Of a stretch of DNA of 43,986 nt, positions 8,143-16,389 are shown piece by piece (position 1 is the first letter of the stretch; every line of letters begins with the position of its first letter). Source of the stretch: JAZIHH01 sp036678685 (GTDB taxonomy: Bacteria > Bacillota > UBA4882 > UBA10575); the NCBI GenBank assembly GCA_036678685.1, contig JAZIHH010000031.1, positions 1-43,986 on the forward strand. The letters are read 5' to 3'. Made by a program: the position numbers and the translations under genes. The notes under the pieces are model-generated. The model searched no databases. It was not told the origin of the DNA and saw only the letters and a program-made list of their open reading frames with translations.

Positions 8143-8197
8143 AACGGTTGAAGCAGGTCGCGCAGGGAAGGGCTGCGCGACCAACCCAACGACCGTT
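8143..8197 (-). terminator. terminator-like branched hairpin downstream of the psiE-like gene
   Basis: An inner perfect stem, GGTCGCGCAG (8157-8166) and CTGCGCGACC (8173-8182), sits inside an outer AACGGT/ACCGTT pairing. On the minus strand the outer arm runs into a T run (the A run at 8138-8144 on plus), as expected for an intrinsic terminator of the minus-strand gene that ends at 8238. Confidence 0.6.
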
Positions 8198-8237
8198 GCG
8201 GCGGTTTCCGGACTTTTAAACCCTAAGCCGGTGAGCG

Positions 8238-8651
8238 TTACGGAGCGGTGGTGTCCGGCGGAGTATTCTCGCGGGGATTGATTTGGGAAACAAAAAAGTA
8301 TTTTCTGATAATAAACAAGATGGCAATGCCTATGATCCCCCATAATAGACTCAGGATGTCTTCTTTGGTGACAATCAATTTTCTGGCCATGGCAAAAAGC
8401 AAAACTTCAATAATACTGCCGGGTGTATGGCGGATAAGCATCCTAATTAATTCAATGGCGATGATCAAAGCTAGGGCATAACTGAGAAAATCCTGGAAAT
8501 ACTCGACATTCTTTGCGTATAAATAAACCTCGTATAAGCCTTTGATTAATCCGATGGAGCCGATAACAACAGCAGCCATAATAATCAAGGAGATATAAAT
8601 CTCTGCGTAAACCGGAAAAAGGGCAAGAATTTGCCGTAAGCGGATTTTCAT
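8238..8651 (-). CDS. PsiE-like membrane protein
   Basis: A protein of about 137 residues with four predicted membrane segments (AEIYISLIIMAAVVIGSIG, FLSYALALIIAIELIRMLI, then two near WGIIGIAILFII). The charged motif IELIRMLIRH in the second half matches the phosphate-starvation-inducible PsiE family, whose biochemical role is unknown. AAGGAGG just before ATG 8651 fixes the start. The longer open frame to 8681 lacks a site. It is divergent from the trp operon. Confidence 0.75.
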   Translation of the reverse strand: MKIRLRQILALFPVYAEIYISLIIMAAVVIGSIGLIKGLYEVYLYAKNVEYFQDFLSYALALIIAIELIRMLIRHTPGSIIEVLLFAMARKLIVTKEDILSLLWGIIGIAILFIIRKYFFVSQINPRENTPPDTTAP

Positions 8652-8800
8652 TTTTCTTCCTCCTTGTTGTCTGCATCTCACCCGGCTAATTTGACTTTAT
8701 CACAAGCGGCGCGCTTGCGCAAGAAAAATAAAACTGTGCCAAAGGGTCCCCTCCGGATCCTACCGATGGGCGGGCCGGAATTTTGGGTGATAAAAATTGT

Positions 8801-8830
8801 TTGACACGGTTGCGGCAGGTGTGGTATTAT
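8801..8830 (+). promoter_or_regulatory. promoter of the trp operon
   Basis: TTGACA (8801-8806) and TATTAT (8825-8830) with an 18-bp spacer give a good housekeeping-type promoter. Transcription would start near 8837 and leave a leader of about 170 nt before trpE. Confidence 0.8.
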
Positions 8831-8850
8831 TTTAAAAAATATACCAATCG

Positions 8851-8919
8851 TAGAGAGCCGGCCTGGCCGGCGGAGATTGAGCGGAGAAGAAAAGTTGAGC
8901 GGAGTGGAGACGAGCCGAG
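8851..8919 (+). promoter_or_regulatory. TRAP-type (G/U)AG triplet binding region in the trp leader
   Basis: GAG triplets begin at 8873, 8879, 8884, 8897, 8902, 8907, 8912 and 8917, mostly with 2- or 3-base spacers, and TAG/GAG at 8851-8857 adds more. A GC-rich hairpin (GCCGGC, loop CTG, GCCGGC; 8857-8871) precedes the array, like the 5' stem-loop in Bacillus trp leaders. The 11-mer TRAP (MtrB) wraps such RNA when bound to tryptophan. mtrB is not in this window, so the regulator is inferred from the site. Confidence 0.8.
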
Positions 8920-8942
8920 GGGTGGGTCAAGAAAAACCATGG

Positions 8943-8968
8943 ACCGGACCCGCGGGGTCCGGTTTTTT
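8943..8968 (+). terminator. trp attenuator terminator
   Basis: ACCGGACCC (8943-8951), loop GCG, GGGTCCGGT (8955-8963) and then a T run form a perfect intrinsic terminator 40 bases before trpE. A competing pairing is possible between GGGTC at 8924-8928 and GACCC of the terminator's left arm, giving an antiterminator that TRAP binding would disturb. Confidence 0.85.
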
Positions 8969-9008
8969 GCACCTGTCCGGCCGTCCTTCTCCGGGAAAGG
9001 AGAAAAGG

Positions 9009-10547
9009 ATGGAACCCCAAAACCCCCTTTTTAACCTCTTGGTGTCTGCGCGGGAAAACCTCTTTTCTGGGCTTGTTCCGGACCGTGAGGAATTTCTAAG
9101 CCTTCGCAAGGCAGGCTACGGTTATATTCCTCTTGCCTGCCGGTGGCGTGCGGATTGCCTCACGCCCGCCGGGGCCTTTTTAATCACAGGGAACAGACCC
9201 GGGTCTTTTCTCTTGGAAAGCGTGGAAAAAGGAATGAATATTGGGCGGTATTCTTTTATCGGGTTTGATCCCCTTTTTGTGCTTAAAAGCCGGGGAGCAC
9301 GGGGGGAAATAACCGGCGGCGGGCGGACCCGGCGCTGGTCCGGCCGCGAGGCCCTGGCTGTCCTGGCGGAACTTCTTCAGGAACTTAAAGTTCCGCCGTT
9401 ACCGGGGAACCTGCCTTTTTACGGCGGGGCTGTAGGATACCTGGCCTATGATTACGTGCGGCAAATAGAAAGAATACCCGCTTATAAGCCGGATCCTTTG
9501 TCCTTGCCGGATGCCTGGTGGATGGTGCCGCGAAAATTAATTGTTTTTGATCATGTTACCCGGGAAATTGCCCTGGTTATTCTGGCGCCGGCCGCCGGGG
9601 AAGAGAGTTACCGGCAGGCCGCCGGGGAAATGAAAGCGTTGCGGGTCGCTTTGTTGCAGGGGAGACCCGGTCCTCCGCAAAGGCACCGGGCGCCGGACCC
9701 GGCGGAAATAAAATCCTCTTTTACGCGCGAAGATTTTCTTTGGGCCGTGGAAAAGGCCAAGGAGCATATTTTTTCCGGGGAAATTTTCCAGGTTGTTCTC
9801 TCCAAACGCTTAAGTTTTCCGTTGGCCGGCGATCCCTTTGCCTTTTACCGGGTGCTCAGAAATATCAATCCTTCCCCTTACCTTTTCTATCTGCACTGCG
9901 GGGATCACCAGGTGGTCGGGGCTTCTCCGGAAATGCTGGTCCGGTACGACGGCGAAGAGGCGGAGATACGGCCGATCGCCGGTACCCGGCCCCGTAAAGT
10001 ACCCGGGCGCAGTGAAGAATCGCTCCGCCGTGAACTGCTGGCGGATGAAAAAGAACGGGCCGAACACCGCATGCTGGTGGAGTTGGGCTGTTATGAACTG
10101 GAAAAGGTCTGCCGCCCCGGCACCGTGCGGGTGGAAGATTTTATGCAAGTTGAACAGTACTCCCATGTCTTGCACCTGGTTTCGAAAGTCAAAGGAAAGC
10201 CGGCCCCGGGGATGGATGCTTTTTCCTTGCTTAAAGCGGTTTTTCCGGCCGGGACTTTAACCGGTACCCCGAAAATCCCGGCCATGAAAATCATTGAAGA
10301 ACTTGAACCGTGCCGGCGGGGTTTTTACGGCGGCGCCGTCGGGTATTTCGGCTTTGACGGGCGTATGGATACTTGTATTGCCATCCGCTCGGCGGTGGCC
10401 GCGGGGGGGATGATTCATCTGCAGGCCGGAGCGGGGATTGTGAAAGATTCCGACCCCGGCCGGGAATACCGGGAAACCGTTTACAAGCTGCAAGCTTTAC
10501 TCAGCGCCTTTACTCTTTTGGAAAGGGGGGAAGAAGCCTGGTTGTAA
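9009..10547 (+). CDS. trpE: anthranilate synthase component I
   Basis: TrpE converts chorismate with ammonia or glutamine-derived ammonia to anthranilate, the first committed step of tryptophan synthesis. The 512-residue protein has the feedback-inhibition motif LLESVEKG near the N-terminus. The chorismate-binding domain shows GEIFQVVLSKR, IAGTRPRK, LLADEKERAEHRMLVEL, FPAGTLTGTPK and GFDGRMDTCIAIR. The start is ATG 9009, directly after AAAGGAGAAAAGG. The open frame back to 8877 is the untranslated leader. No trpG lies in the operon, so the amidotransferase subunit must come from elsewhere, as in Bacillus. Confidence 0.97.
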   Translation: MEPQNPLFNLLVSARENLFSGLVPDREEFLSLRKAGYGYIPLACRWRADCLTPAGAFLITGNRPGSFLLESVEKGMNIGRYSFIGFDPLFVLKSRGARGEITGGGRTRRWSGREALAVLAELLQELKVPPLPGNLPFYGGAVGYLAYDYVRQIERIPAYKPDPLSLPDAWWMVPRKLIVFDHVTREIALVILAPAAGEESYRQAAGEMKALRVALLQGRPGPPQRHRAPDPAEIKSSFTREDFLWAVEKAKEHIFSGEIFQVVLSKRLSFPLAGDPFAFYRVLRNINPSPYLFYLHCGDHQVVGASPEMLVRYDGEEAEIRPIAGTRPRKVPGRSEESLRRELLADEKERAEHRMLVELGCYELEKVCRPGTVRVEDFMQVEQYSHVLHLVSKVKGKPAPGMDAFSLLKAVFPAGTLTGTPKIPAMKIIEELEPCRRGFYGGAVGYFGFDGRMDTCIAIRSAVAAGGMIHLQAGAGIVKDSDPGREYRETVYKLQALLSAFTLLERGEEAWL

Positions 10548-10569
10548 GGTGAGCGTCCAAACCGCAGTT

Positions 10570-10618
10570 TAGATGAGAGATTAGAAAAGTCGAGCAAAGA
10601 AGAGAAAGGAGAGAAGAG
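10570..10618 (+). promoter_or_regulatory. second cluster of TAG/GAG triplets over the trpD ribosome site
   Basis: Between trpE and trpD, triplets occur at 10570 (TAG), 10575, 10582 (TAG), 10592, 10602, 10609 and 10616, and they include the Shine-Dalgarno AAAGGAG of trpD. Spacers are 2 to 7 bases, looser than in the leader but like translational TRAP sites known in Bacillus. A-rich purine sequence near a ribosome site can give such triplets by chance. Confidence 0.35.
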
Positions 10619-10619
10619 C

Positions 10620-11648
10620 GTGATTAAGGGAGTGATAAGCCGCCTGGTGGCCGGGGAAAACCTCTCCGCCGAAGAGACTGCATCCGCCGTGCGCTCGATC
10701 ATGGAGGGGAAAACCACCCCCGCCCAGATCGGAAGTTTTTTAACGGCTTTGCGGGTTAAAGGGGAGACCGGGGAAGAAATCTTCGGGGCGGCCTTGGTTA
10801 TGAGGGAGAAGGCCACGCGGATTTGTCCGGGGAAGAAAGGACTCGTTGATACTTGCGGGACCGGGGGCGACGGCAGCAATACTTTTAATATCTCCACGGC
10901 GGCAGCTTTTATCCTGGCCGGGGCCGGTGTGACTGTCGCCAAACACGGCAACCGGGCCGTCTCCAGTTCTTGCGGGAGCGCGGATGTTTTGGAAGCTTTG
11001 GGGGTAAAGGTGGATCTTTCGCCGCTTCAGGTGGAGGAGGCGGTAGGAAAAATAGGAATCGGCTTTCTTTTTGCCCCCCACTTTCACCAGGCAATGAAGT
11101 ATGCGGTCGGGCCCCGGCGGGAATTGGGATTCCGTACGGTTTTTAACCTGCTCGGACCGTTGACCAATCCGGCGGGAGCCGAATTCCAACTGGTGGGAGT
11201 CTTTTGCCGGGAACTGACGTCAGTCCTGGCCGGGGTTTTGGGGCGCCTGGGGGTCAAACGGGCCCTGGTGGTACACGGAGCGGGCGGACTCGACGAACTT
11301 TCGCCCGCCGGTGTAAATTACCTTTGTGAAGTGAACGGGGGCGAAACGCGTTCCTTTACCCTGCGGCCGGAAGACGCGGGTTTACCATTCTGGCCGGTTT
11401 CAGAGCTCCGGGGCGGGGATGCGCAAACCAACGCCCGGCTTCTCCGGTCCGTCTTGCAGGGCCGGAAAGGCCCCCACCGGGATGTGGTCTTGCTCAATGC
11501 CGGTGCCGCTTTGTATGTGGCCGGCCGGGTGGATAAAATTGCAGACGGTGTGAAATTGGCAGGGGAAATTGTTGATTCCGGCAAGGCGTTGGCCAAATTG
11601 GAGGCCCTGGTGGAGTTTTCCCGGAAGGAGCAGGCGGCATGTATCTGA
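10620..11648 (+). CDS. trpD: anthranilate phosphoribosyltransferase
   Basis: TrpD adds phosphoribosyl from PRPP to anthranilate. The 342-residue protein is the stand-alone form, not fused to TrpG. It shows the glycine-rich PRPP site CGTGGDGSNTFNIST, KHGNRAVSS, HPA-region FAPHFHQAMKYA and FNLLGPLTNPA. The GTG at 10620 follows AAAGGAGAG. The 3' end overlaps trpC by ten bases. Confidence 0.97.
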   Translation: MIKGVISRLVAGENLSAEETASAVRSIMEGKTTPAQIGSFLTALRVKGETGEEIFGAALVMREKATRICPGKKGLVDTCGTGGDGSNTFNISTAAAFILAGAGVTVAKHGNRAVSSSCGSADVLEALGVKVDLSPLQVEEAVGKIGIGFLFAPHFHQAMKYAVGPRRELGFRTVFNLLGPLTNPAGAEFQLVGVFCRELTSVLAGVLGRLGVKRALVVHGAGGLDELSPAGVNYLCEVNGGETRSFTLRPEDAGLPFWPVSELRGGDAQTNARLLRSVLQGRKGPHRDVVLLNAGAALYVAGRVDKIADGVKLAGEIVDSGKALAKLEALVEFSRKEQAACI

Positions 11649-12412
11649 AGGAAATACTGGCGCATAAAAAGGAAGAGGTGAAAAAGAAAAAAAGGTCCCG
11701 CCCGGCGGGCAGTCTGACCAGGTATCAACGAACGGCCGGGAAGAGGTTTTCCCGTGCGGTCACCGCTCCCGGTATTTCATTGGTTGCCGAAATAAAACGG
11801 GCTTCCCCTTCCCGGGGTCTTTTTGCCCCGCAGTTGGAGGCGGCAAAAACAGCGGTTTTATACGAAAGGAACGGTGCCGCCGCCCTTTCGGTTCTAACCG
11901 ACGAAAAGTTCTTCCGGGGAAGCCTTGGCGACCTGCGAGCCGTCCGCGCCGCCGTTGCTTTACCGGTTTTGGCCAAGGATTTTTTCCTTGATCCATACCA
12001 GGTCCAAGAAGCGGCCTGGGCCGGAGCGGACGCCGTCCTTTTGATTATGGCCGTTCTCTCCCGGGCCCAGGCCGCAGAACTGGCGGCTTGCGCCCGGGAA
12101 TACGGGCTGGAGATCTTGGCCGAGGTGCACGGGGAGAAAGAGGTGGAGGAGGCCCTGGCCTTGGCCCCGGATTTACTGGGCATCAATAACCGGGATTTAA
12201 AGACCTTTACCACTTCGTTGGGGGTTACCTTCCGGTTATACCCGCTTGTTCCCGCCAACTATCCGGTGGTTAGTGAAAGCGGGATCAAAAGCCGCGCCGA
12301 TCTGCTGGCTTTATCGGCTCTCGGCGTTGACGGCTTTTTAGTCGGCGAAGCACTGGCCGGGCAGAAAGACCCCGGCGCGGCTTTACGGGTAATGCTGGGG
12401 GGAAAACCATGA
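11639..12412 (+). CDS. trpC: indole-3-glycerol phosphate synthase
   Basis: TrpC closes the indole ring from CdRP. The 257-residue beta/alpha barrel shows VAEIKRASPSRG (catalytic Lys and phosphate site), VLTDEKFFRGS, VLAKDFFLD, LAEVHGEKE, GINNRDLKTF and SESGIKS. The ATG at 11639 lies inside the end of trpD after AAGGAG, so translation is probably coupled. trpF begins on its stop codon (ATGA). Confidence 0.97.
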   Translation: MYLKEILAHKKEEVKKKKRSRPAGSLTRYQRTAGKRFSRAVTAPGISLVAEIKRASPSRGLFAPQLEAAKTAVLYERNGAAALSVLTDEKFFRGSLGDLRAVRAAVALPVLAKDFFLDPYQVQEAAWAGADAVLLIMAVLSRAQAAELAACAREYGLEILAEVHGEKEVEEALALAPDLLGINNRDLKTFTTSLGVTFRLYPLVPANYPVVSESGIKSRADLLALSALGVDGFLVGEALAGQKDPGAALRVMLGGKP

Positions 12413-13047
12413 CCGTGGTCAAAATCTGTGGCATCACCAATCTTGAAGACGCGCAGGCTGCCGTGGCGGCAGGCGCCAACGCCCTCGGTTTTATTTTCGC
12501 TCCTTCCCCCAGGGCAATCACGCCGGCAAAGGTAAAAGAGATCGCCCGGGAACTGCCGCCCTTCATTATACGGGTAGGGGTGATTTCCAAAGGATCCGGT
12601 AACGGGTGGAAACCTCTGTGGCAAGAGGGATTGTTGGACCTGATTCAGATCCACGGCGGAGAAAGCGAACCCGGCCTGCCGCCCGGGCGGATCATCAAAG
12701 TTTTGGCGGTGGGGAGGGACCGGCCGGAGATGGTTCCGGCGGGGAAAAATTACCGGGCCCTGCTGCTCGATACTTACTGTCCCGGCCGGGAAGGGGGAAC
12801 GGGAACCACTTTTCCCTGGGAAAAGGCTCTCCCTTTCCGGAAACTGGGGATTCCCCTCCTCCTGGCCGGCGGCCTCTCTCCGGAAAACATCCGGAGCGCG
12901 CTGGAAAGCGTCCGCCCCGCCGGGGTGGATGTCAGCAGCGGCGTAGAGAGCCGGCCCGGGCGGAAAGACCGGGCGAAGATGAGGGAATTCGTCCAACAAG
13001 TCAGAAGGTGGGACGAGGAGAAGGAGGCGGAAAAGAGAAGTGGGTGA
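12409..13047 (+). CDS. trpF: phosphoribosylanthranilate isomerase
   Basis: TrpF isomerises PRA to CdRP. The 212-residue barrel starts KICGIT with the catalytic Cys. LGFIFAPSPRAI, IQIHGGE, LLLDTY with the catalytic Asp, LAGGLSPENI and VDVSSGVESRPGRKD follow. The four-base ATGA overlap with trpC, and an eight-base overlap with trpB, indicate one polycistronic message. The C-terminal 15 residues are unusually charged. Confidence 0.97.
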   Translation: MTVVKICGITNLEDAQAAVAAGANALGFIFAPSPRAITPAKVKEIARELPPFIIRVGVISKGSGNGWKPLWQEGLLDLIQIHGGESEPGLPPGRIIKVLAVGRDRPEMVPAGKNYRALLLDTYCPGREGGTGTTFPWEKALPFRKLGIPLLLAGGLSPENIRSALESVRPAGVDVSSGVESRPGRKDRAKMREFVQQVRRWDEEKEAEKRSG

Positions 13048-14239
13048 GAGGTCAGGATATTTTGGTCCTTTCGGGGGGCAATTCGTGCCGGAAACCCTGA
13101 TGCGGGCCCTGTCCGAGCTGGAAAAAGCCTATTTTTACTACCGGCGGGAGCCGGGTTTCGTAGAAGAATTCCAAAAATACCTGCGGGAATATGCCGGCCG
13201 GCCCACCCCGCTTTACCGGGCGCAGCGCCTTTCCGCACGTCTCGGGGTGGAAATCTACCTCAAACGGGAGGATCTCAATCATACCGGCGCCCACAAGATT
13301 AACAACACTTTGGGTCAGATTCTGCTGGCCCGCCGGATGGGAAAAACAAGGATTCTGGCGGAGACCGGGGCCGGCCAACACGGAGTGGCCACCGCCACCG
13401 TGGCCGCTATGTTCGGGTTAAAATGCGTGGTTTACATGGGCGAGGAAGATATCCGCCGCCAGATGTTGAATGTTTTCCGCATGAAACTTTTGGGCGCGGA
13501 GGTAAGGCCGGTGACTTCCGGCAGTAAGACGTTGAAAGACGCCACCAATGAAGCGATCAGGGATTGGGTGGCCAATGTGGAAGAAAGCTACTATCTTATC
13601 GGGTCCGTGGTTGGTCCCCATCCTTATTCCCTCATCGTGCGGGATTTTCAGACCGTTATCGGCCGGGAAACCAGAGAACAGATTCTGGAGGCTGCCGGCC
13701 GCTTGCCTGATCTCATTTACGCCTGTGTGGGCGGGGGAAGCAACGCCATAGGCATCTTTCATCCCTTTTTAAAAGACAAAGACGTGGAACTGGTGGGGGT
13801 GGAAGCCGGCGGTGCAGGACTGGCCTCCGGCCGGCATAGCGCCGCCCTCGCCGCCGGCCGGCCGGGGGTCTTGCACGGCGCTTTGAGTTATCTCCTGATG
13901 GACGAGGAAGGACAGATCCGGCCCACCCATTCTATCTCCGCCGGTCTCGACTACCCGGGGGTGGGGCCGGAACATTCTTATTTAAAGGAAAGCGGGCGGG
14001 TGCGCTACGAGACGGCTACGGACGAGGAAGCGCTGGAGGCCTTGGTTCTTTTATCCCGTTATGAAGGGATAATCCCCGCTTTGGAGAGCGCGCATGCGCT
14101 GGCCGGCGCCATCCGGGAGGCGGAACGCCGGCCCCGCGGGACCCTGGTGGTAGTGAATATTTCCGGGCGGGGGGATAAGGACATGAATACCGTGGCCCGG
14201 CAAATGGAACCCGGCGAAGGGAGGGAAAATAATGAATAA
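13040..14239 (+). CDS. trpB: tryptophan synthase beta subunit
   Basis: TrpB joins indole and serine with PLP. The 399-residue protein is the standard TrpB1 type. It begins GYFGPFGGQFVPETLM and contains LKREDLNHTGAHKINN (PLP lysine in the HK pair), AETGAGQHGVATA, GGGSNAIG (phosphate loop) and SAGLDYPGVGPEH. The GTG start at 13040 has AAGGAGG twelve bases upstream. It overlaps trpA by eight bases. Confidence 0.97.
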   Translation: MGERSGYFGPFGGQFVPETLMRALSELEKAYFYYRREPGFVEEFQKYLREYAGRPTPLYRAQRLSARLGVEIYLKREDLNHTGAHKINNTLGQILLARRMGKTRILAETGAGQHGVATATVAAMFGLKCVVYMGEEDIRRQMLNVFRMKLLGAEVRPVTSGSKTLKDATNEAIRDWVANVEESYYLIGSVVGPHPYSLIVRDFQTVIGRETREQILEAAGRLPDLIYACVGGGSNAIGIFHPFLKDKDVELVGVEAGGAGLASGRHSAALAAGRPGVLHGALSYLLMDEEGQIRPTHSISAGLDYPGVGPEHSYLKESGRVRYETATDEEALEALVLLSRYEGIIPALESAHALAGAIREAERRPRGTLVVVNISGRGDKDMNTVARQMEPGEGRENNE

Positions 14240-15026
14240 AGTGGCGGAAAAATTCCACGAGTTAAAGCAGAAAAAACGAAAAGCTTTACTCCCTTTTCTT
14301 GTGGCGGGGGATCCGGATCTGGCGGCCACCTTTGACCTCTTACCCCGTTTGGTGCAGGGAGGGGCCGACTTGATCGAATTGGGGGTGCCTTTTTCCGATC
14401 CCCTGGCCGACGGCCCCGTGATCCAGGCCGCTTCCCAGCGCGCCTTGGCGAAAGGGTTCAAGTTGAAAAAATTCTGGCCCTTGCTGGCGGAGAACCGTTG
14501 GTCGCTTCCGGTACCACTTATTCTCCTCGTCTATTACAACCTTGTTTACCAATCCGGGACGGAACGCTTTTTGCAACAGGCGGCGGAAGCCGGGATCAAC
14601 GGATTGATTATTCCCGATTTACCCCTGGAAGAAGCGGAAAGACTGCGCAGGCCGGCGCAGAAATATGGAATCGCCCTGAATATGCTGGTCGCCCCGACCA
14701 GTTCCCCGCAGCGGATTAGCATGGCTGCCGAACACACTACTGGTTTTATTTACCTGGTTTCCGTCCGCGGGGTTACAGGGGAAAGAGCGGATCTTCCGCC
14801 CGATCTTCCCGTCCTGGCCGGTAAAGTAAAAAAACTGACGGCGCTCCCGGTGGCGGTTGGCTTTGGTATTTCCCGGCCGGAACAAGCCGGCCAAATTGCC
14901 ACCTTCGCCGACGGGATCATCGTGGGCAGTGCTTTGGTAAAGACGATTGCCACGGGTCCCCGGGCCACGGCGGGAGATAGGGCGGAAGCCTTTCTGCACC
15001 GATTTCGTGATGTTATTGATCATTAA
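14232..15026 (+). CDS. trpA: tryptophan synthase alpha subunit
   Basis: TrpA cleaves indole-3-glycerol phosphate. The 264-residue barrel shows DLIELGVPFSDPLADGPVIQ with the catalytic Glu and Asp, GLIIPDLPLEEAE, YLVSVRGVTGER and VGFGISRPEQA. ATG 14232 follows GGAGGGAA-like sequence at the end of trpB. It is the last gene of the operon. The following 110 bases are AT-rich, without a clear terminator. Confidence 0.97.
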   Translation: MNKVAEKFHELKQKKRKALLPFLVAGDPDLAATFDLLPRLVQGGADLIELGVPFSDPLADGPVIQAASQRALAKGFKLKKFWPLLAENRWSLPVPLILLVYYNLVYQSGTERFLQQAAEAGINGLIIPDLPLEEAERLRRPAQKYGIALNMLVAPTSSPQRISMAAEHTTGFIYLVSVRGVTGERADLPPDLPVLAGKVKKLTALPVAVGFGISRPEQAGQIATFADGIIVGSALVKTIATGPRATAGDRAEAFLHRFRDVIDH

Positions 15027-15097
15027 CAGGCAAAATTTACGTTATTTAGAAAAAAATATACTTTTTGTCACATAAAAAGAAGGTTTTTTTTTATTTG

Positions 15098-15104
15098 TGT
15101 CGAA
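15098..15104 (+). promoter_or_regulatory. candidate Spo0A box upstream of the agr-like locus
   Basis: TGTCGAA, the core Spo0A box, lies about 35 bases before agrB in the AT-rich intergenic region after trpA. The 7-mer is expected a few times by chance in a window this size, and it also occurs inside genes here, so this is only suggestive. Confidence 0.25.
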
Positions 15105-15159
15105 TAATTAAACAGATAAAATTATCGGGGGAGAAAATGATGGGATAACCCTCCATCAA

Positions 15160-15726
15160 TTGGCGACCCGGCTGACTTCCCGGCTGTGTACCCTTGGCAA
15201 TCTCGAGTTGGAAAAAAGCAGGGAGAAACGAATAATATTCGCCCTGGAAGGCGTTTTGTCCACAGTCTATTCATTCCTTGTTATCCTTTTGGCCTCCCTG
15301 TTACTGGGGACGGTTAAAGAAACAATTGCCGTTCTCCTTTTTGCCGGCGGTTTAAGAGTTTTCGCCGGGGGCGTTCATGCTTCGACCCCCACCAGGTGCG
15401 CCCTGGTGGGAGGGATTGTTTTTGGCCTTTTGGGACTGGGGGTGAAATATCTTCCCCGGCCGGCCGGTTATTTTACCCCGGTGACTATTTTCCTGATTCT
15501 GGCTGCGGTTATTCTGGCTTTTGCCCCCCGGGAAACCAGGAAGAAAAAGATACCACCGGCACAAAGGCGGTTTTTGAAGGTTTGGACAGTCCTTGTTTTA
15601 TTGGTTTTCTTTTTCCTGTTGTTATATTTCGTTAATAACCCCCTTCTTACAAAAGCGCTACTGCTTGGTATGGGGTGGCAGGCTTTAACAGTTTCCCCGC
15701 TTTTGAAGGAAAAAGGGGAAACGTAA
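15160..15726 (+). CDS. agrB: AgrB-like autoinducer-processing membrane peptidase
   Basis: AgrB cleaves and cyclises the AgrD pro-peptide at the membrane. Five or six hydrophobic segments are present, with the catalytic pair His73 and Cys80 (counted from the TTG at 15160) in GGVHASTPTRC. The seven-residue spacing is that of Staphylococcus AgrB. The start is odd. A good site (GGGGGAG, 15127-15133) serves ATG 15140, but that frame stops after two codons. One extra G in the GGG at 15142-15144 would join it to this frame and give a typical AgrB N-terminus (MGITLHQLATRL). Either a base is missing or initiation is atypical. It is followed 20 bases later by agrD. Confidence 0.88.
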   Translation: MATRLTSRLCTLGNLELEKSREKRIIFALEGVLSTVYSFLVILLASLLLGTVKETIAVLLFAGGLRVFAGGVHASTPTRCALVGGIVFGLLGLGVKYLPRPAGYFTPVTIFLILAAVILAFAPRETRKKKIPPAQRRFLKVWTVLVLLVFFFLLLYFVNNPLLTKALLLGMGWQALTVSPLLKEKGET

Positions 15727-15746
15727 AATGAAGGGAGGGATAAGGA

Positions 15747-15857
15747 ATGAAAAAGCTGTTCTGTTCCATGTTGGCTGCTGTTTTACTGATAATTGCCGCT
15801 GCGAATATGGCCAGTGCCTGTTGGTTTCTTTGGTACCAGCCGGAATTAAGAGAGTAG
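15747..15857 (+). CDS. agrD: AgrD-like cyclic (thio)lactone autoinducer pro-peptide
   Basis: A 36-residue pro-peptide. The amphipathic or hydrophobic leader starts with MKKLF and runs through LLIIAAANMAS. The candidate signal core ACWFLWYQ has a single Cys that could form the thiolactone. The acidic tail QPELRE is typical of the recognition tail removed by AgrB. GGGAGGGATAAGG precedes the ATG, a strong ribosome site. It lies between agrB and the receptor genes, the normal place. An overlapping longer frame (15728-15925) is a shadow. Confidence 0.88.
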   Translation: MKKLFCSMLAAVLLIIAAANMASACWFLWYQPELRE

Positions 15858-15867
15858 GGATTACCGC

Positions 15868-16389
15868 ATGGATGAGGTTATTAAAACATATTTGGAAGCA
15901 CCGGTATTTTCCATCAATTATTTGATATTTTTTGTAGAGTATCTTTTTTTATTTACCGTAACAATTCTTTCCGTGCTTAAAGTTTTGGACTGCGGGATCG
16001 CACTGGATAGAGTTTTTTTGCTGTCCGCGTTTCTTTCTCTTTTGGCTGTCGTTTTAAGGAAATATGTTCCCGGTCCGTATGCAATGTTGTTGTTTTATGT
16101 TATAATCATGTTAACAGTCACGTTTTTTTTTAAGGTGCCACTTTTAAAAAGTTTTGTCGGAGTTATCTTCGCACTTGTTTTGAGTATGTTAAGCACAATT
16201 TTAATATCGCAAAATGCCCTTATTTTTACCCAAGTCGGGGCTAGGGCAGAAAAAAACATTTTTATCTTTATTGGGATGAGTCTAACGGAAATCTTTTTCA
16301 ACTTGGTATATGTCATCTTAGCCTCCAGATTTAAGAATCTGAATCTATCTTTTATGTTTTTCAGTGAAGAGAAAAATGCTAAAGCCTGA
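15868..16389 (+). CDS. multi-pass membrane protein, probable sensor component of the agr-like locus
   Basis: The 173-residue, very hydrophobic protein has about five membrane segments (LIFFVEYLFLFTVTILSVL, then FLLSAFLSLLAVVL, MLLFYVIIMLTVTFFF, FVGVIFALVLSML, FIFIGMSLTEIFFNLVYVI). In AgrC receptors such a domain is fused to the kinase. Here it is a separate gene that overlaps the kinase gene by 26 bases in another frame. It lies ten bases after agrD. I infer that it recognises the autoinducer or helps the kinase do so. No specific family motif is visible. Confidence 0.7.
   Translation: MDEVIKTYLEAPVFSINYLIFFVEYLFLFTVTILSVLKVLDCGIALDRVFLLSAFLSLLAVVLRKYVPGPYAMLLFYVIIMLTVTFFFKVPLLKSFVGVIFALVLSMLSTILISQNALIFTQVGARAEKNIFIFIGMSLTEIFFNLVYVILASRFKNLNLSFMFFSEEKNAKA

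Noticed and set aside
8837..9008. T-box or leader-peptide control of trp
   Set aside because: No T-box sequence (GGTGGNACCGCG type) and no short ORF with Trp codons; the GAG triplet array explains the leader better.
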